Source: Blattamonas nauphoetae (lineage: Eukaryota; Preaxostyla; Oxymonadida). From it: 64,000 nucleotides of DNA. Position 1 is the stretch's first letter. Every line of letters begins with the position of its first letter. Location: contig JARBJD010000032.1 in NCBI GenBank assembly GCA_033064195.1, positions 248,001 through 312,000 on the forward strand, written 5' to 3'. Made by a program: the position numbers and the translations under genes. Below the pieces are notes generated by a model. That model saw only the letters and a list, made by a program, of their open reading frames with translations, was not told the origin of the DNA and ran no database searches. This document shows, one piece after another, positions 24,842-38,000 of the stretch.

Positions 24842-25085
24842 TCACGTAGTATTTTGTTCAATGAATATGAACTCCCTCTTAGAAATCACTCTCAAACTCG
24901 AGGTCGAATCCAAATCTCGAATCTCTCGTTGTAGATTCTGGATCTTGTTTTTCACATCTTGATGGTCTACAACGAATGATTGGCACTTTGGTTGGTTTGT
25001 CCATGAACAGTGAAGCTGAGAAACACGTGTGAAATGGCGCGACGAATTTGTCGATGCAGAAACAATCCAACAACAAGATAATTTG
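24842..25085 (-). CDS. Probable terminal coding exon, coiled-coil end
   Basis: Minus-strand open frame preceded by a good acceptor (TTTCTAACAG) and ending at TGA (24842-24844). It contains SQLHCSWTNQPKCQSF and a heptad-rich KNKIQNLQREIRDLD. There is no ATG in frame, so it must join an upstream exon. A donor GTACAG (33-bp intron) would attach it to FEESITLFRADEDNPVF, encoded just after the stop of the next coiled-coil gene. It may therefore be the real 3' end of that gene. Not certain; the rest of 24737-25184 shows nothing else. Confidence 0.4.
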
Positions 25086-25184
25086 CTGTTAGAAATACAA
25101 ATTTAATGTAATCTGTACTGTCTCAGGAGAAGAACGGTGAAGACAGGATTGTCTTCGTCTGCGCGAAACAGTGTGATGGATTCT

Positions 25185-25854
25185 TCAAAGCTGCTTCTTT
25201 GCAGCAAGAAGTGCTTTCTGTGCTGATGTCATTGACTTCTGAGCCACAGTATTCCGTTTTATTTCATGGTTCTCTGCTTCAGAGACAATCTCCCATTCTT
25301 TCACTTCTTCTGTGAGAAAGAAAAGTTCTTTCTTCAATTCTTGGTATTTCTTATCTTCCTCGGCCTTCTCCAGCTCTAGCGTGTGTAACTCAACCCGTCG
25401 ATCATATAATGTTTGTTCGGCATCTTCTGCTGTGTCTTTCAGCCGATTCAATTTCAGACCAAGACTCTCGCATTTCTCCCTCTCTTTCTGTGTCTCGGAA
25501 TCAAGTGCATCTAAATGTTGTTGCTGTGTCTTCAATGAACGCTCTGCCTGCATTTTCTGAGATGATACTTGTTCGATCTTCTTTCCCAACTCAACAATGT
25601 CATCATTAATTTGATTGTCCGCTGAGCTCAAGAGTTCGGTGTTTCCTCGAATTTGTTGGAAATCAAACTCAAGTTCCTTGATTTCCTTCTGGAGCTTCCC
25701 TCGTTTTGCTTGAAGTTCCTTGATGGTATCATTCATCTCAGAAATAAGTTCGAGCACTCCTGATTGACGTAGATTATCAGTATTCCATCAAAAATGAAAA
25801 AGCTCACACACCTGATTGACTTTTTCGCATTCGAGAAGGTGAGGATGTGCTCAT
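25185..25854 (-). CDS. Coiled-coil protein, unknown family
   Basis: Two exons: 25854-25812 (MSTSSPSRMRKSQS) and 25759-25185, with a 52-bp intron starting GTGTGT. Together they give 205 residues. The long frame on its own begins with GTG, so the upstream ATG exon is preferred. After a short Ser/Arg N-terminus almost the whole protein is heptad coiled coil (residues 20-190), rich in Glu, Lys, Gln and Leu. No catalytic or membrane segment is seen. Coding-like sequence continues in another frame right after the stop (SSFEESITLFR), so the 3' end may be longer through one more splice. Many flagellar and kinetochore proteins look like this; no function is claimed. Confidence 0.6.
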
Positions 25855-26029
25855 TCACTCACAGTTCAAACTGAACAAGATTAAAGGGCAGATCAGTTTT
25901 GGAACACTATAGATGTCGAAAGCGACATCAACACATCAATGAACCCCTCGTTTATCGAAAAAACAAACAAATTTTAGAGAAAACTCCGGAAATCTATTTT
26001 AAAAATCAAGAGAATTCAAAATTATGACT

Positions 26030-29000
26030 TCATGGACAAACAGAAAGCATCGTGAGAGGGACGCTTCCAAAAACAAGAGGTGTGCTCGAATGGAGCAATA
26101 AAGAGGTAGTATGGGCTTGTTTCTTTGTGTACGGATCCATTAGAGGAACAGAATGTGTGTTCTGTGCAGAAAGAAATGGTGGAGGTGATCGAACATCCAC
26201 AACTTCAATTCTGAGGAAGGGAAGGCCCAGAAGAGGATGGTGAGAGCTCTGATTGGGGCGCATGAAACGGTGGAGTGAGTCGAGCTGCAGAAGCGAGTGT
26301 GTGTGGACTGTGCTATTCGGGAGGAGGCTTCGAGTTGTCGCTTGTATCTCCGTTCGCGGAGGGCCTGTTGCGGCTTCCGACTGAACCGAGAATTGCAGAG
26401 AATCGTAATCAAATCCCCATCTCCAGTTTGCCGAGAGGACAGTCCCTCCGAGGAAGAGAGGAGACTGGTCGCGTGCTGTGTCAAGTCCCTGTCTGGCGAT
26501 GGATGCCTCTGATTTCAGAGTGGTTGTGACGAGAACGACGGCAACATTGGAGAGTGTTGTGCTCGGGTCTTTCTGGTCTGCTGGATTAATCAGGGATGTT
26601 CGGATTGGTTGGCTGTTTGCGATGGCATATTGAAAAGTGGTTCCAGTTGTGAGAAGACGAACGACAGCGTCGAGACGGACAGAAGTGAGGAGGGAAGGGA
26701 CATTGAACGAAAGCGGAGTGAAAAACGTGAAGTGAGAAAAGTGAGGATACACAACACGATTACCAACGTATGGAACGTTCAACAGAGACGACCTGTCCTT
26801 CTCCCACAAAATCATCCGAGCATTGGGCGAGATGAACGAAAAGATCTTGAAGAGCTCCGAAGCTCGGTTGATGTACTTCTCGAAACACTCCAACATGGAA
26901 TAATCACGCGTGAGAGGGCCAGGGACCAGCTCAACCCATCCCTGCGGAACCACCTTGCGTCGGAAGCATTGGAGCTCCTTAGCGAAAGTGGGGGGAAGGA
27001 GGAAGTCGGTCTGATTCAGAACAGACCGTTTGGTTGTCATTTCGATGAAAAAGCCGTTTCGGAGTTGGTCCACGCGTCGGTCGGTGTTGTACAGGAAGAC
27101 GGAGAATGTGCTCAGAGACGGCTTCTCTTTGAAGAAGACACCGAGGGCGAGCGATGGCGCGATTGTGTCGACGACAGAATGTGTGACTGTGGAGATCTGA
27201 TCCATCGGAAGATCCCCCGAGTGGAGATGGGCTGGCCATCGCCCGAAGAAGTCGTACAACCGACCGAGCATGATGTTGAAATTGTGGCCTTCGCGGAGGA
27301 GATGCAGGACGACCTGCGGAAGTTTATAGTTCTGTCCGAAGATCTGGTGGCACTCAGCCGTGAGCTTTTCGATGGAACAGTATCTGAAGCCGAGTGTCTC
27401 TTTCATGTGGGCGATTGCTGTGCCGTATCGAGACGAGGAGGAGGCGATGGATGCCTTCTGAATGCGAGAGATTGCGATGTCCTCTTGGTGAGTGATCGTG
27501 GCGTCTGTGGCAAGACTCGAAAAGTTGGTGAGGAAGGCCTGTCGGGATGTGCGATTTGTCCAAGTGTCGAGGTCAGGATCGAACAACCGAACTTTATCAT
27601 CTGACATCAGAGGCGAGAGGATGTTGTTGCTTTTGACAATCTCTGCCAAACACTGCTCCACAATCGAGGCCCCTAATTTTGACTCAATTGACTGTTGTCT
27701 TTTGATAAAACTCTCTTCGGGCGAGATCGGATTGACAGTGACAACACGGAAGAAAGCGTCGAGGTCTGGAAGGGCGTTGATGTCTTCTGGGTTGGGCACA
27801 TTTGGATAGAGAAACACGCCGTTGTTCTTTCCAAAGCGATCGCTGTTCAGAATTCTGGAGGAGAGCTCGAGAGTGACCGCTTTGAGGGAGCGGTCGGTGA
27901 TTGTGGAGAAGACGACGTGAACGACGATGTAGCGGAAGGAGACCCAGTCCATCCCTTCGATGCCGTTCTGCAGAGCGTGCTTCTTCTTTCCGTGGAACTT
28001 CACAACTGTCCGCATTCGCTGCATGACCGTGGAGAGGAGGGAGATGACGTCGAGAAGGTTCAATTTGAAGTGTTTGCTGTCTGGATCCCCAACCCGAATT
28101 CTGACATATTCCAGCAGAAGGGCGTTGATGCAGGCGATGGAGAAGACGATGTGGCAGACAGATTTGAACATGATTCCGTCGTACGTGGCATGCGGATCAA
28201 CGAGCGTGGCGAATTTCAAGAGAGTGTCCGATGGGTAGTTCTCCATGATGAGGATGAGCGACTGGAGGAGAAGGCCTCGGAACGAGTGTGCGATTTGGAG
28301 GTTGACTTTGTTGGTGATGGAGCAGATCTCTGAAGACGAGTGCGCGAAGTGGATTTTCAGAATTGGTTCTTCGATCGGGGTCGTGATGAACCAGATGACA
28401 GTCTGTTCTTTAAATATCTCGTCGTCGGAAAGACCTGGAGGGAGATTGGTGCTCGATTGTTCTCTCATCCAATCTGTGAGCAGCTTGATGAACGATGATG
28501 TGACGAGCGACAATCCACTGATCACAACCCACGCCTTCATCGAGACAGCTCGGTTGAGCTGTTGGAGAGTGATCTCCCACAGGCTGTCAAGCACAAAGTC
28601 TGACTTCAGATGATTCCGCCTGGCGTCCTGGAAGATGATCGACCTGACGTTGTCTGTGAGGTGCACAAAGAGGCAGTCCTTCGAGTTCATTCTTGCTGTC
28701 CTGCTGATCAGCCCAATGACATCTTCAGCTCGGAACGACACGGAAAACTCGCTCGACGTGATTGTTAGTTGTTGGAGAGCGATTCGTAATGAACGTTTCC
28801 CTCCGTTGTTGCGGATTGATGACTTGACGTATTCCACCAGCGAGGAGTGACCACAGAAAAATGATGATGAGGGGACAAGATGGTTCTTGGTCCTCGTGGT
28901 TGTTGTTGCGGATGTCACGATCGACGGGAGGTGTCCATCACTCGTGTTGAACTGGAGGGGAACCGTCTTGCTGAGAGTTGCCACTTGCCTCACAATGGTT

Positions 29001-32000
29001 GTCAAATCGTGTTGTCCAACGAAAAGCAAGAAGAGTGTTCGCTGAGCAAGATTGAGTGTGTTCATCTCTCTGTTCGGTGTGGGATTTTGAATGAGGCCTG
29101 GGTGCTGCAACCATTGCATCCACATGATTTGTTGCGGAGAGAGTTTCTTGCCGTCATCGATTGGTTTCCTCAGAGTTGACCGTTTCCTCGAGTGGCGTGA
29201 AATGAACTCGCGACTTTCGTCGTCAAGCACGTCAATCAGGTATCCATCAGACTCGGTCGACGAGTCTTGGTGCTTCCGACTATTCTCCTCAAACGAATGC
29301 ATGTTGAACATCATGGAATCGAAGAAGAGTTTCTCTCGGTCTGAGATGGACGTGACGGGGGGAAGATGGTCAATTGATGCAAAGAGCTGTGTTGTTTTGT
29401 CGTCCAAATCTTCCACGAAGGGTCGATACGAAGGAAGAACAGCAGCGAGTGTGAAGACGTTCTTCCACGTAATGTCTGTCAGGAACACCGGAACAGGATT
29501 GTCTGGCATCAAGCCGTGAGCGTAGAGACACATCGTCTCGTACGGCAAAATGAGCTCATCCATCTCGATGGTGTCGAATCCGTGGTGGTATTCGTACGCT
29601 GGAGTGGTGAGAGTCACAAATGGACCTTGGATCATGTTCGCTGGTGGAAGATGATACACAAACGCGCGATTGTGGATGAGGATTTGGAGCTCGATGTGTG
29701 AGAGCGGGGCGTTTGGTAGACCGGAGTTCACGACGATGAAAAAGAGGAGAGGGATGAAATCGTCCATTTTGTTAATTTGTGAACTGGCGATGGAGAGAAG
29801 GGAATGAAGTGTGGATTCCAGAATTCGAGTCTGAGTCCGTTCGGAGTAGTTCAGAGGCGACGACTCCAAAGGACTGCGCTGGAGCAGACGGAAGAAGGCA
29901 CTTTGGTTGAACTGCGCTGCCGGCTGCCGATCTTCGAGGATGGCCTGCAGAGACTGGTCCTGCGGTCGGTTCGATGGAAAACCTGGCTCAACAGCGAACT
30001 TCTCTGGTGCTTGGCCATACTCCTCTTTCAGAGCGAGGGCGCTTTTGTCGATGACAGTCTGAATGATGTGGTGGAAGGTGGGCAGAGCAAAGAATGGGGT
30101 GGCATTTTGGGCGAAAGGGTGGCCTGTGATTCGCATCTGCAGAAAGAGATAAGTCGAGACGGAATCAGAAAGTGGAGCGATTCGGGTGAAGCACCACTTG
30201 AACGACAGAGCGAAGAGATTCAACTCAGTGTTGGTTGCTGACTCGACTGTCGTGTTGTACGAGATGAAGTTGGTCAGCATGGTCAGAGGAGCTGTCACCT
30301 CGATGTGTGTTGGATCCCAATCGGCAAAAGCGAGAAACAGAGCGGCAACGTTCTCAGCCATCAAATCCTGATCACTCGTGTCGCTTGCAGAGAGATCATC
30401 TGTGGCAGTGTGTGTGGATTGCATTGAATTGAGGGACGACCTGAACGGGTCTTGATCGTCAGAATGTTCGGAGCTGGTTTCAGAACCATCACGATAACTT
30501 GAATCATCTGAAGCGGAATGTGGAATCTCCATGTCTGTGTCTGACAGATGAGAAAGAGAGTGGAGTTCTTCGTTGTGGGAGCCTGCAGAGTCGAGTGCAT
30601 CTTCAACAGAGTCATTCACACTTGTGACTTGGAGGTTTGTGAGTGTGCCGTGAACGGATGGAATGAACGCCACGCTTGCTTGAGTCATATTCGCAGTCGA
30701 TTGATCAGGATGGTCCACGAAGAGTGTGTGAAGAGGGAAGATCGAACTGTCCTCATCGAAGTGTGAAGGAAGGTCAAATTTATGGAAGACCGAAGTGTTG
30801 TCTTCCGTCGTTGGAGAAGACGCAGGATCTCGTCCAGTCGGCGAATGGATGTTCTTCTTCGTGTTCTTCCTCGAAAGCGTTACACGTTCAAATTTAGGCA
30901 GCTTGATCTCGTGAAGAGTGGCGACTGACTCGGTCAGGGACAGACGTGCGACCTGGTCGTCTGGTTCCGGTGACGGACGTGGAAGTTGTTCTGGCATGTC
31001 TGCCTCCGTCGCATCAGACAATTTTGTTGGCATTTCCTCTGTTTCTGGGGCAGCTGAAGGGAGCGATTGCTTCGAAGAGGGACTGGGATTGGAAGAATTC
31101 AGACTCGTTTCAACAACGGATTGCTGCTGACCCAACTGCGACGCTGCGAATGCCTTTTCTGACGACACTGGACTCAGTTCACTCACACTCTGTGCGCGAA
31201 GTTGAGACATGGAAAGAGTGCGGATCGAACGAGAGAGTGGGATCTTCATAAGGTCCATTTCTGTCACGTTTCGTCGATGAGATCTGAACGGCTTTTCGTA
31301 ATCGCGCTGATGTGGGGAGCGCCCAAGAAGGTATGGTCCGCTGAACGAGAGTTGATCATCGTTCAGTGCGATGCTCTCTGTCCGTGATCTCGACGCCGTT
31401 TCCAGCGGCGGAAGATGAGCTTCGGTCTGGAAATCTGAGGGTTGACGGAGGATCAATCCTGAGATCCGATCTCTTCCGGTGAATTCGAATGCGACGTGGT
31501 CTTCCTCTTTCAGTGGCGTTTTCTTGAGGTTGAGAGGAGCAATCAGAAGATGAGGAAAGACAACTCGATCAGACAGCAGTCTCAGTCGATTGACCAACTG
31601 TCGACGCGACTGGAGCCTCTTTGTCTGAGCATTGAACGCAGCTTTGTGGTTCGGAATCAACGAGAGTGTCTGGCCTCCTGATTTCATCAGACTGAGTTGT
31701 CCAAGAACCTCACTCAACTGTCTTGCGAGTGCGTGCATAGTCGACACCCGAACGTATTCCTCGGTCGGCGAGACAATGATGGGATACACAAAACTCATCC
31801 ACAGTCCGTGGAAGGTAGAGCGAGGGTGGGTGTCTGAGAGAAGAAGGAGGAACATGTCGTCGGGAAGGTCGAAGGAGAATGAGTCTTCAGACAGGCCGTG
31901 TTGGAGCGGTGTGAATGTGATTTTGAACGTCTGCCGATCGTCGACATTGAAGCTGAGTTGGGCGTTGCTGTACTGGTAGTCTGGCGGCGAGTTGAGGAGC

Positions 32001-35000
32001 GAGCTGTGGATGGGGGAAGCAAGCGGGGTGCTCATTTCGCTGAGTATTTCGTGCTCGGGAGATGGTTGAAGAGTGAATTGGATTCGAGTTGAGGCCAGCT
32101 TTGCTAAGAAGTATTGTGTCAAGAAGGTAGTGACAAGAGGCGTCATTGTCTGATCATTCAGGTTTCTGATGACGAGGGTGTGTGTTGGGTGTGTTCCGAT
32201 CGTTTTAAGGGCTTCCAGCAGCTTCTTGTCGGCCTGTTTGTCGATGTACGAAACAACGAACGGCGAATCTTGCGGCGACTCGATCCCAAATGTTTTGTAC
32301 AAATTGAAGATCTGCGACGACGGATTGTCGCTGCTTGGAAACCCACTGTACACTTCAAAAGGGTCGACGACGAGTGGGATTCGCATGAAATTGGGAAGGA
32401 AGAATCTCACTTTAGGGACGAACCGCGGCAGCATAGAGTAATTCTTGAGGTTGTCTGGACTTGTCAGAACATGAACATAACCATTTGCGTAGAAAATGTC
32501 AGCAAGGACGTCGATATACAACTTTTGACAACCCGAGAACATGTACTGAGAGGCGTTGGTGGTGTCTTGTGGTCGTTGGAGGTCGATTGGGGCATCTGCG
32601 ACTGGATGGCTGAAGTGGCGGAGTGTGAAAGCAGAGCGCCCGTCGTAGTGTGAGTCGGCATATTCCAAGATGTCTGTTTCGAGCTCGCTGACTTCCCGCG
32701 ATGTCATTGTGATCGGAAACATTCGCGCGTTGGACATCAGATCTGACAGAAACTCGAACCTGCTCTGAAAGTTCTGGACTGTGTGAGTTTTCGAGGAGAC
32801 ACGAGATTGTGGGGTAAACATTGATTGTCGAGATTGGGATCGCATGAAGAGTGGTTTCGGTGCAGAAGAGTGGCGATGAGCGGGACGAGGGAGTTCCGCA
32901 CCGTATTGCGAGAGTGTGTCGAACTGCAGGCTCATCAAGTGCATCACAGGGTCAACATTCGATGAGAATGGGATTGAATGCGTCGCCAGGATCTGTTTCA
33001 CAATGGTGTTCATGAAGTACAGTTTGGAATGACCAAAGAAATAGGGACCGAACACAAAATGAGCAGCTGTGAAGATGGAGTCACCGAGAGCGTTTGTCAT
33101 GTTTTCGTCTGCGTTGAGCAGTTCCTGTGAGATTGTCTTCATCACATCGTCAATCGTGAACACAACATCTTCCGCTTTCAACAAACATGTCTTTGCATTC
33201 GAGATTGCTTTCGACTGAGGCTGATCTTTCGAAGTGACGGGGAGCGGGCTGAGTTTCCGCTTCTGCTCGTTGAGTGACTGGATATCAAATCTGAGTTTGT
33301 TGACTTCTGACTCCAAATGGATAATCTCAAAACGCGAGTCGAACATCCGAATTGTCTCGTCATCCAAAGTCTTGTAGACATCTGGCTTGATCCGAAGGAT
33401 GTTCCTCATCCAGTTGTACAGAGTGCATGCAGCTTCAGGAATGGCTGGAAGGAGGTCGGGAAGCACCCCAATCTCAAGGCGACGCGAAAGACTCATCAAT
33501 TTGTTCAGCGGAACTGGGCCGAGATTGAAGGACAGAAGGTTGAGGAGTAACGCATCAACGTGCGTCTGAAAATTCTCCTTGATGTCCACATTGGGATATA
33601 TAAGCTCCTTCACAAGATCGAGAAGAATGCTGAGAGACTCATTCTTCATTCCAGCGTGGTTGAGTTCAACAATGGTTTGATCAGTGAACCCGAAGATGTC
33701 GCTCATTCGGGACACGACTGTTCGCTGAAGTTTCTTAAACGTGTCGTTGAGTGATTCCGGAATCGGGTTGTAATCAGAGACACGGTTGATTCGATCCTCC
33801 CGCTCTCGAATCATTGTCTCTCTCCGCCTGATCGCTTGGTCGATCATCTTCACAACGTCGTTCATCGCTTCTCCTGACGGCTGAGATGCAACGAGCATCT
33901 CAGAATCGACAATTGTTTGCCGCAGTTCTTCCGTCTTCTTCTTAAACACTTCAAATTGAGTCCAAGACGTGCTCACGCTCTTCTTCACAGCCACCAGATA
34001 CCCCACCGTCGAGACAAGGAGCCGACAGACAAGATCCAGAAAGCGGACGAACTCTTCGTATGACAGATTGAGTGTTGGGATGTTCCCGAAAAAGACGTCG
34101 ACGTCAGACACATTCCAGATTGTCCGAGTGTGGCCGAGGGCGCTGTGTGCGCCATGGACGCGGGTGAAAATGTCTGAAAGAGCGTTGAACATCGAGTCGA
34201 CGATGTCGTTGGATTTGTCAGCATCTCTCTGTCTCTCCTTCGCCTTCATCCGAGCTGTTTGCACAACTTGGTCTCTGTGTGAGTTGAACTGGCGGTAGTT
34301 CAGAGCATCTTTGTCTCTCGCGGAATCTCGGCGAGTTCCACTCAAACGCACAAAGTAGAACGAAAGAGGTGTGATGTATCGATGCAAGAAATTGGCGATG
34401 ATCTCCCGTTTGGCGTGGTCATCGATGGAGACAGGGCAGGCGATGGTTCCGACGTTGAGAAGCGGGTCGAGGATGTCTCTGACTGAGGTGACAGAATCGT
34501 TGGAGATGAGGAAGACGAGACGGATGCGCTGCGATGCCTGCCGTAGAACCGTCTCGACATCCTCCTCATCCATCGATTCCTTCCCCATGAAGTGAACAAG
34601 CCTCGACATGGAATACACCAGAAGTGTTTCGATGTCGGGAGAGAGATTCGTCACTCGCTGCTTCTGAGCATTGATCCGTCCTTGAGTGAGCGCAAATGGA
34701 TAAGTGCGTGAAACAAACACAGCAACCAACAAACGGAAGATGTACACAACCAGCGTTTGATGGCGAATTGCGACAACAAAACACTCTTTCACTTCTGGTT
34801 GGCGAAGAATTTGGGATGGTGTGGGTCGATGAGAGATGTCTGGTCTTTTGGGGAATTTGCTTGGCGAGACGGGAAGAATTTCGGAGCAATTTCGGGCGAC
34901 ACACGAAGCAAACATGTCGATGAAACTGCTGAGTGAATTCCCGTCGTAAGGGAACGGCACTTCGGTGTGTGGGATTCCCAAGAAATACAGGACAGATCGG

Positions 35001-38000
35001 AGGGTGGTTGTGGCCGAGAGCCCCTCTGTGTTTGTGAAGAAGAGTGGAGAAGTGTCGTACCGAAGAGTCTCGAAGAGTTGGAGATACGAAGCTGTTGTTG
35101 CGTGAGAGAGGCATATCGCTGACAACTGTGACAATCTGTGGTCCACGTGCGATGCGTCATGCGGGTTGCGCAGATTGATTTCGTTGAAGAGGAACTGGAT
35201 GGGCGAAGTGACGTCAGGATTGATGACTGTTGTTCGCTGATTGTCGCGTCCAGTGATCGTCTCGAAGAAGTATGGATAAACGGTGAAGTCGAGTGGGACG
35301 AGGGAGTCGACAGGCCAGGGCGAGGAGATGAAATGGTTGAGGAAAGACGATGACCATTTCTTGTCTTTTGTGCGCTTCTTGTCGAGGTTGGTGATGGATG
35401 CTGGGAAGAAGTTGATGAAAGACGATCGGCAGAGAGATTGAACAAAGCGTTGTTGATCTGCTCGCAGCTGCATCGAGAGAAAGACCCTTTCAATCTCCCA
35501 AAGCCAGTACCAGCCAAAAATGGTTGGATTCTCGATGATGGCAGCATCTGCACTGACCATCAGGCGAATGACTTCCAGATACTGTTTGACTGTCACACGG
35601 ACATAATACGGAGAGCGAGACCTGACCACTGTCATGATGTAGAGAGTGGCTGGGATCATACCCATCTGGAAGATGAGAGGAATAATCTCAGGCAGTTGCA
35701 GCGAGAGACGCTCTCGAATTTTCTGATCCCAAATCTGTTCGCCGAGCCGCGAGAGATTCCCGAGCGAGAGGGGGTCAATCGAGAAGACCATCGTGTGCGA
35801 GAAGGGTCCAGCAAGGTCGGGTCGAGCTTCCAGCACAGACGAGGAGACAATCCAGACAGCTGGGCTTCCAAAGATCACTCTGGGGGAAGAAGTCGTCAGA
35901 GGGGAAAGGTGGAACGAGGTGGTTGGTCCATCTGGAGCGAACTGACTGACATCGGTGTCGTTCATCAGAAAGTGGATTGGCAGAATGTGCGACTTGGTGG
36001 ATTCATGTTCTGTGTTGGTGATGATTTCAGATGGAAGAGATGAGCGTTGATTAATGTTGAGATCAGACACAAAGAGAGGGGCGTGGTGGAAATTTGTGAT
36101 CTGATCGAGTGTCGCCTGCGTAAAGCACTTCTGAATGACTGGATTCGTCTTCGCTTCCTGAACGAATGTCTGAAGGATATTTGACACGATTGGCTTCGCT
36201 TCACACGGCATGTCGTCGACAAAAGCGACATGACGGCCCGCATCAAGGAGGAGAAGGAGCGGAATCACAAAATTCTGAAAATCGCCTGAGCGAGTCCAGT
36301 CGCTTGGATCGAAGCGGACAGTGCGATTGAACGGGATGAGGCAGTTCTCCGTCTCGACGTCGGTGTACGGAAGAAGCAGCTTGTTGGCAACGTCCGGCAC
36401 GTACATCCAGAGCGGATAATCGCCATACCGCTCGTTCTCCAAAAGCAGGGTCTTCTTGACATAGTCGTCAAACTGCTTGGCCAGCGATGGCGGTCGCTTT
36501 GTGCCTTCCATCTCTTCCGAAACAGCCCCACCTGGCGTGATCTGTTGGATGGTTCGCATCATGTTTCGGCCAGACGCGTTGATTGGCGATTCGAAGGTGT
36601 CCGGGATGCTCTCCTTCCATTTCTGGAACCAAGTCAGGTATTCATTCATTGCATCGGGGACTTCCTGAAAGTGGGAGCCAAACCCACGGACACAAGCATA
36701 AAGAACATACACTCGCAGGAGAGAACCATCAAGAGGACGATTGAACCTGACTTGGTCGAGTTTGAGGACGCCGCGAAGGATGATGAGGGTGTTTTCAAGC
36801 ATTCCCGAGAGCGACGAGCAGGAGAGTTGGGATTGGGCAGTGTTGTTCTGATCGGACAGTTTGAAGAAGTCGATGACGCTGGTGAGGTTGACGCGGAGCA
36901 TCACAGGAATCACATCCAACACGGAATTGTCCATTTCGGTCTTGACGTGCTGGATCCAATGATCCAACTTCCATCGCATGAGGATTGGCTGGTCGAACGA
37001 GACAGTGAATGGGATTGTGGAAGAAGGAATGAAGTGATGCGAGGTGAAGAAGGGCTGAGATGATTCAAAAATGATTTTGGAGTGTTTGGGAAGAGTCAGT
37101 GTGCAGTGTTCTGGAAAGTGGAGAGAGACGTCGAGATCCATCGAAGAGAAGGAGCATCCGCACAACTCCTCCAGAATGGCCCCATGCACCCTCAGACAGG
37201 ACACTGTCGAGATGTCGATGAGCACCCAAATAGGCGCTGGTGTTTGGTTCTTTAGTGTTTCCATCTGCGTGAATTCTCGCAGAGTGTGGAAGAACGTTGC
37301 ATGGATGCCTGCCATCGACGAGGCGTGGGTTGGCGCAGACACAGACACAAATGGTGTTTGGACATGCACAATAACAGGAGTGATGGAATGGAACGTGGAA
37401 TACACCTGACTCATCACTGAAACAAGGTTTGTCTTTCCAGAACCAGACATGCCGTGAAGATGGATGGCAGGGTGTGTGCTGAAGATCGAGTAGAGCGACG
37501 CAACTGACGCCGCAAACTGTGAGTCACGGGGAACAATGGCTTCTGGTAGAGTGAACTTCGAATTCTCAGCCTTTGCATGGAGTGGGGGTTTCAGGCTTCC
37601 GGACATGCACGCTTGGTGGACGGGGTCGAGTGGCATCTTCAACGGTTCGTCTTGGACAGGGGAAAAGATGGAGTCGAGGATGGTGGGGACAGATTGAGCG
37701 ACAGAGACCAAATGTTCATTCTCGAGATGGAACTTGTCTGGCTCGGAATACGAGATGAGACTGAGCGGAGTGAGAAGAGAGAGCAGCCTCTCCGCAGCTC
37801 GTTCGAGAGCATGACGAAGTGCTCGACATTCCGCAGCGACCTCTCGGTTCGACGAATTCCCGATTCTCACTCCCTGGAAGTGATGGAGGGCCCAGTTGAG
37901 CGGATACCCATTCACGACAGCCCTGAACTCTCGACGAGACTTTACGCTGAAGGTGTTGTTCTGCTCGAACTCTTCCATGATGATTCGCATGAAGATTCCG

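Noticed and set aside
26609-28333. Long plus-strand frames (331 and 212 codons) opposite the dynein-like gene
   Set aside because: Compositional shadows of the coding strand; the minus strand there encodes recognisable dynein AAA6/C-terminal sequence.
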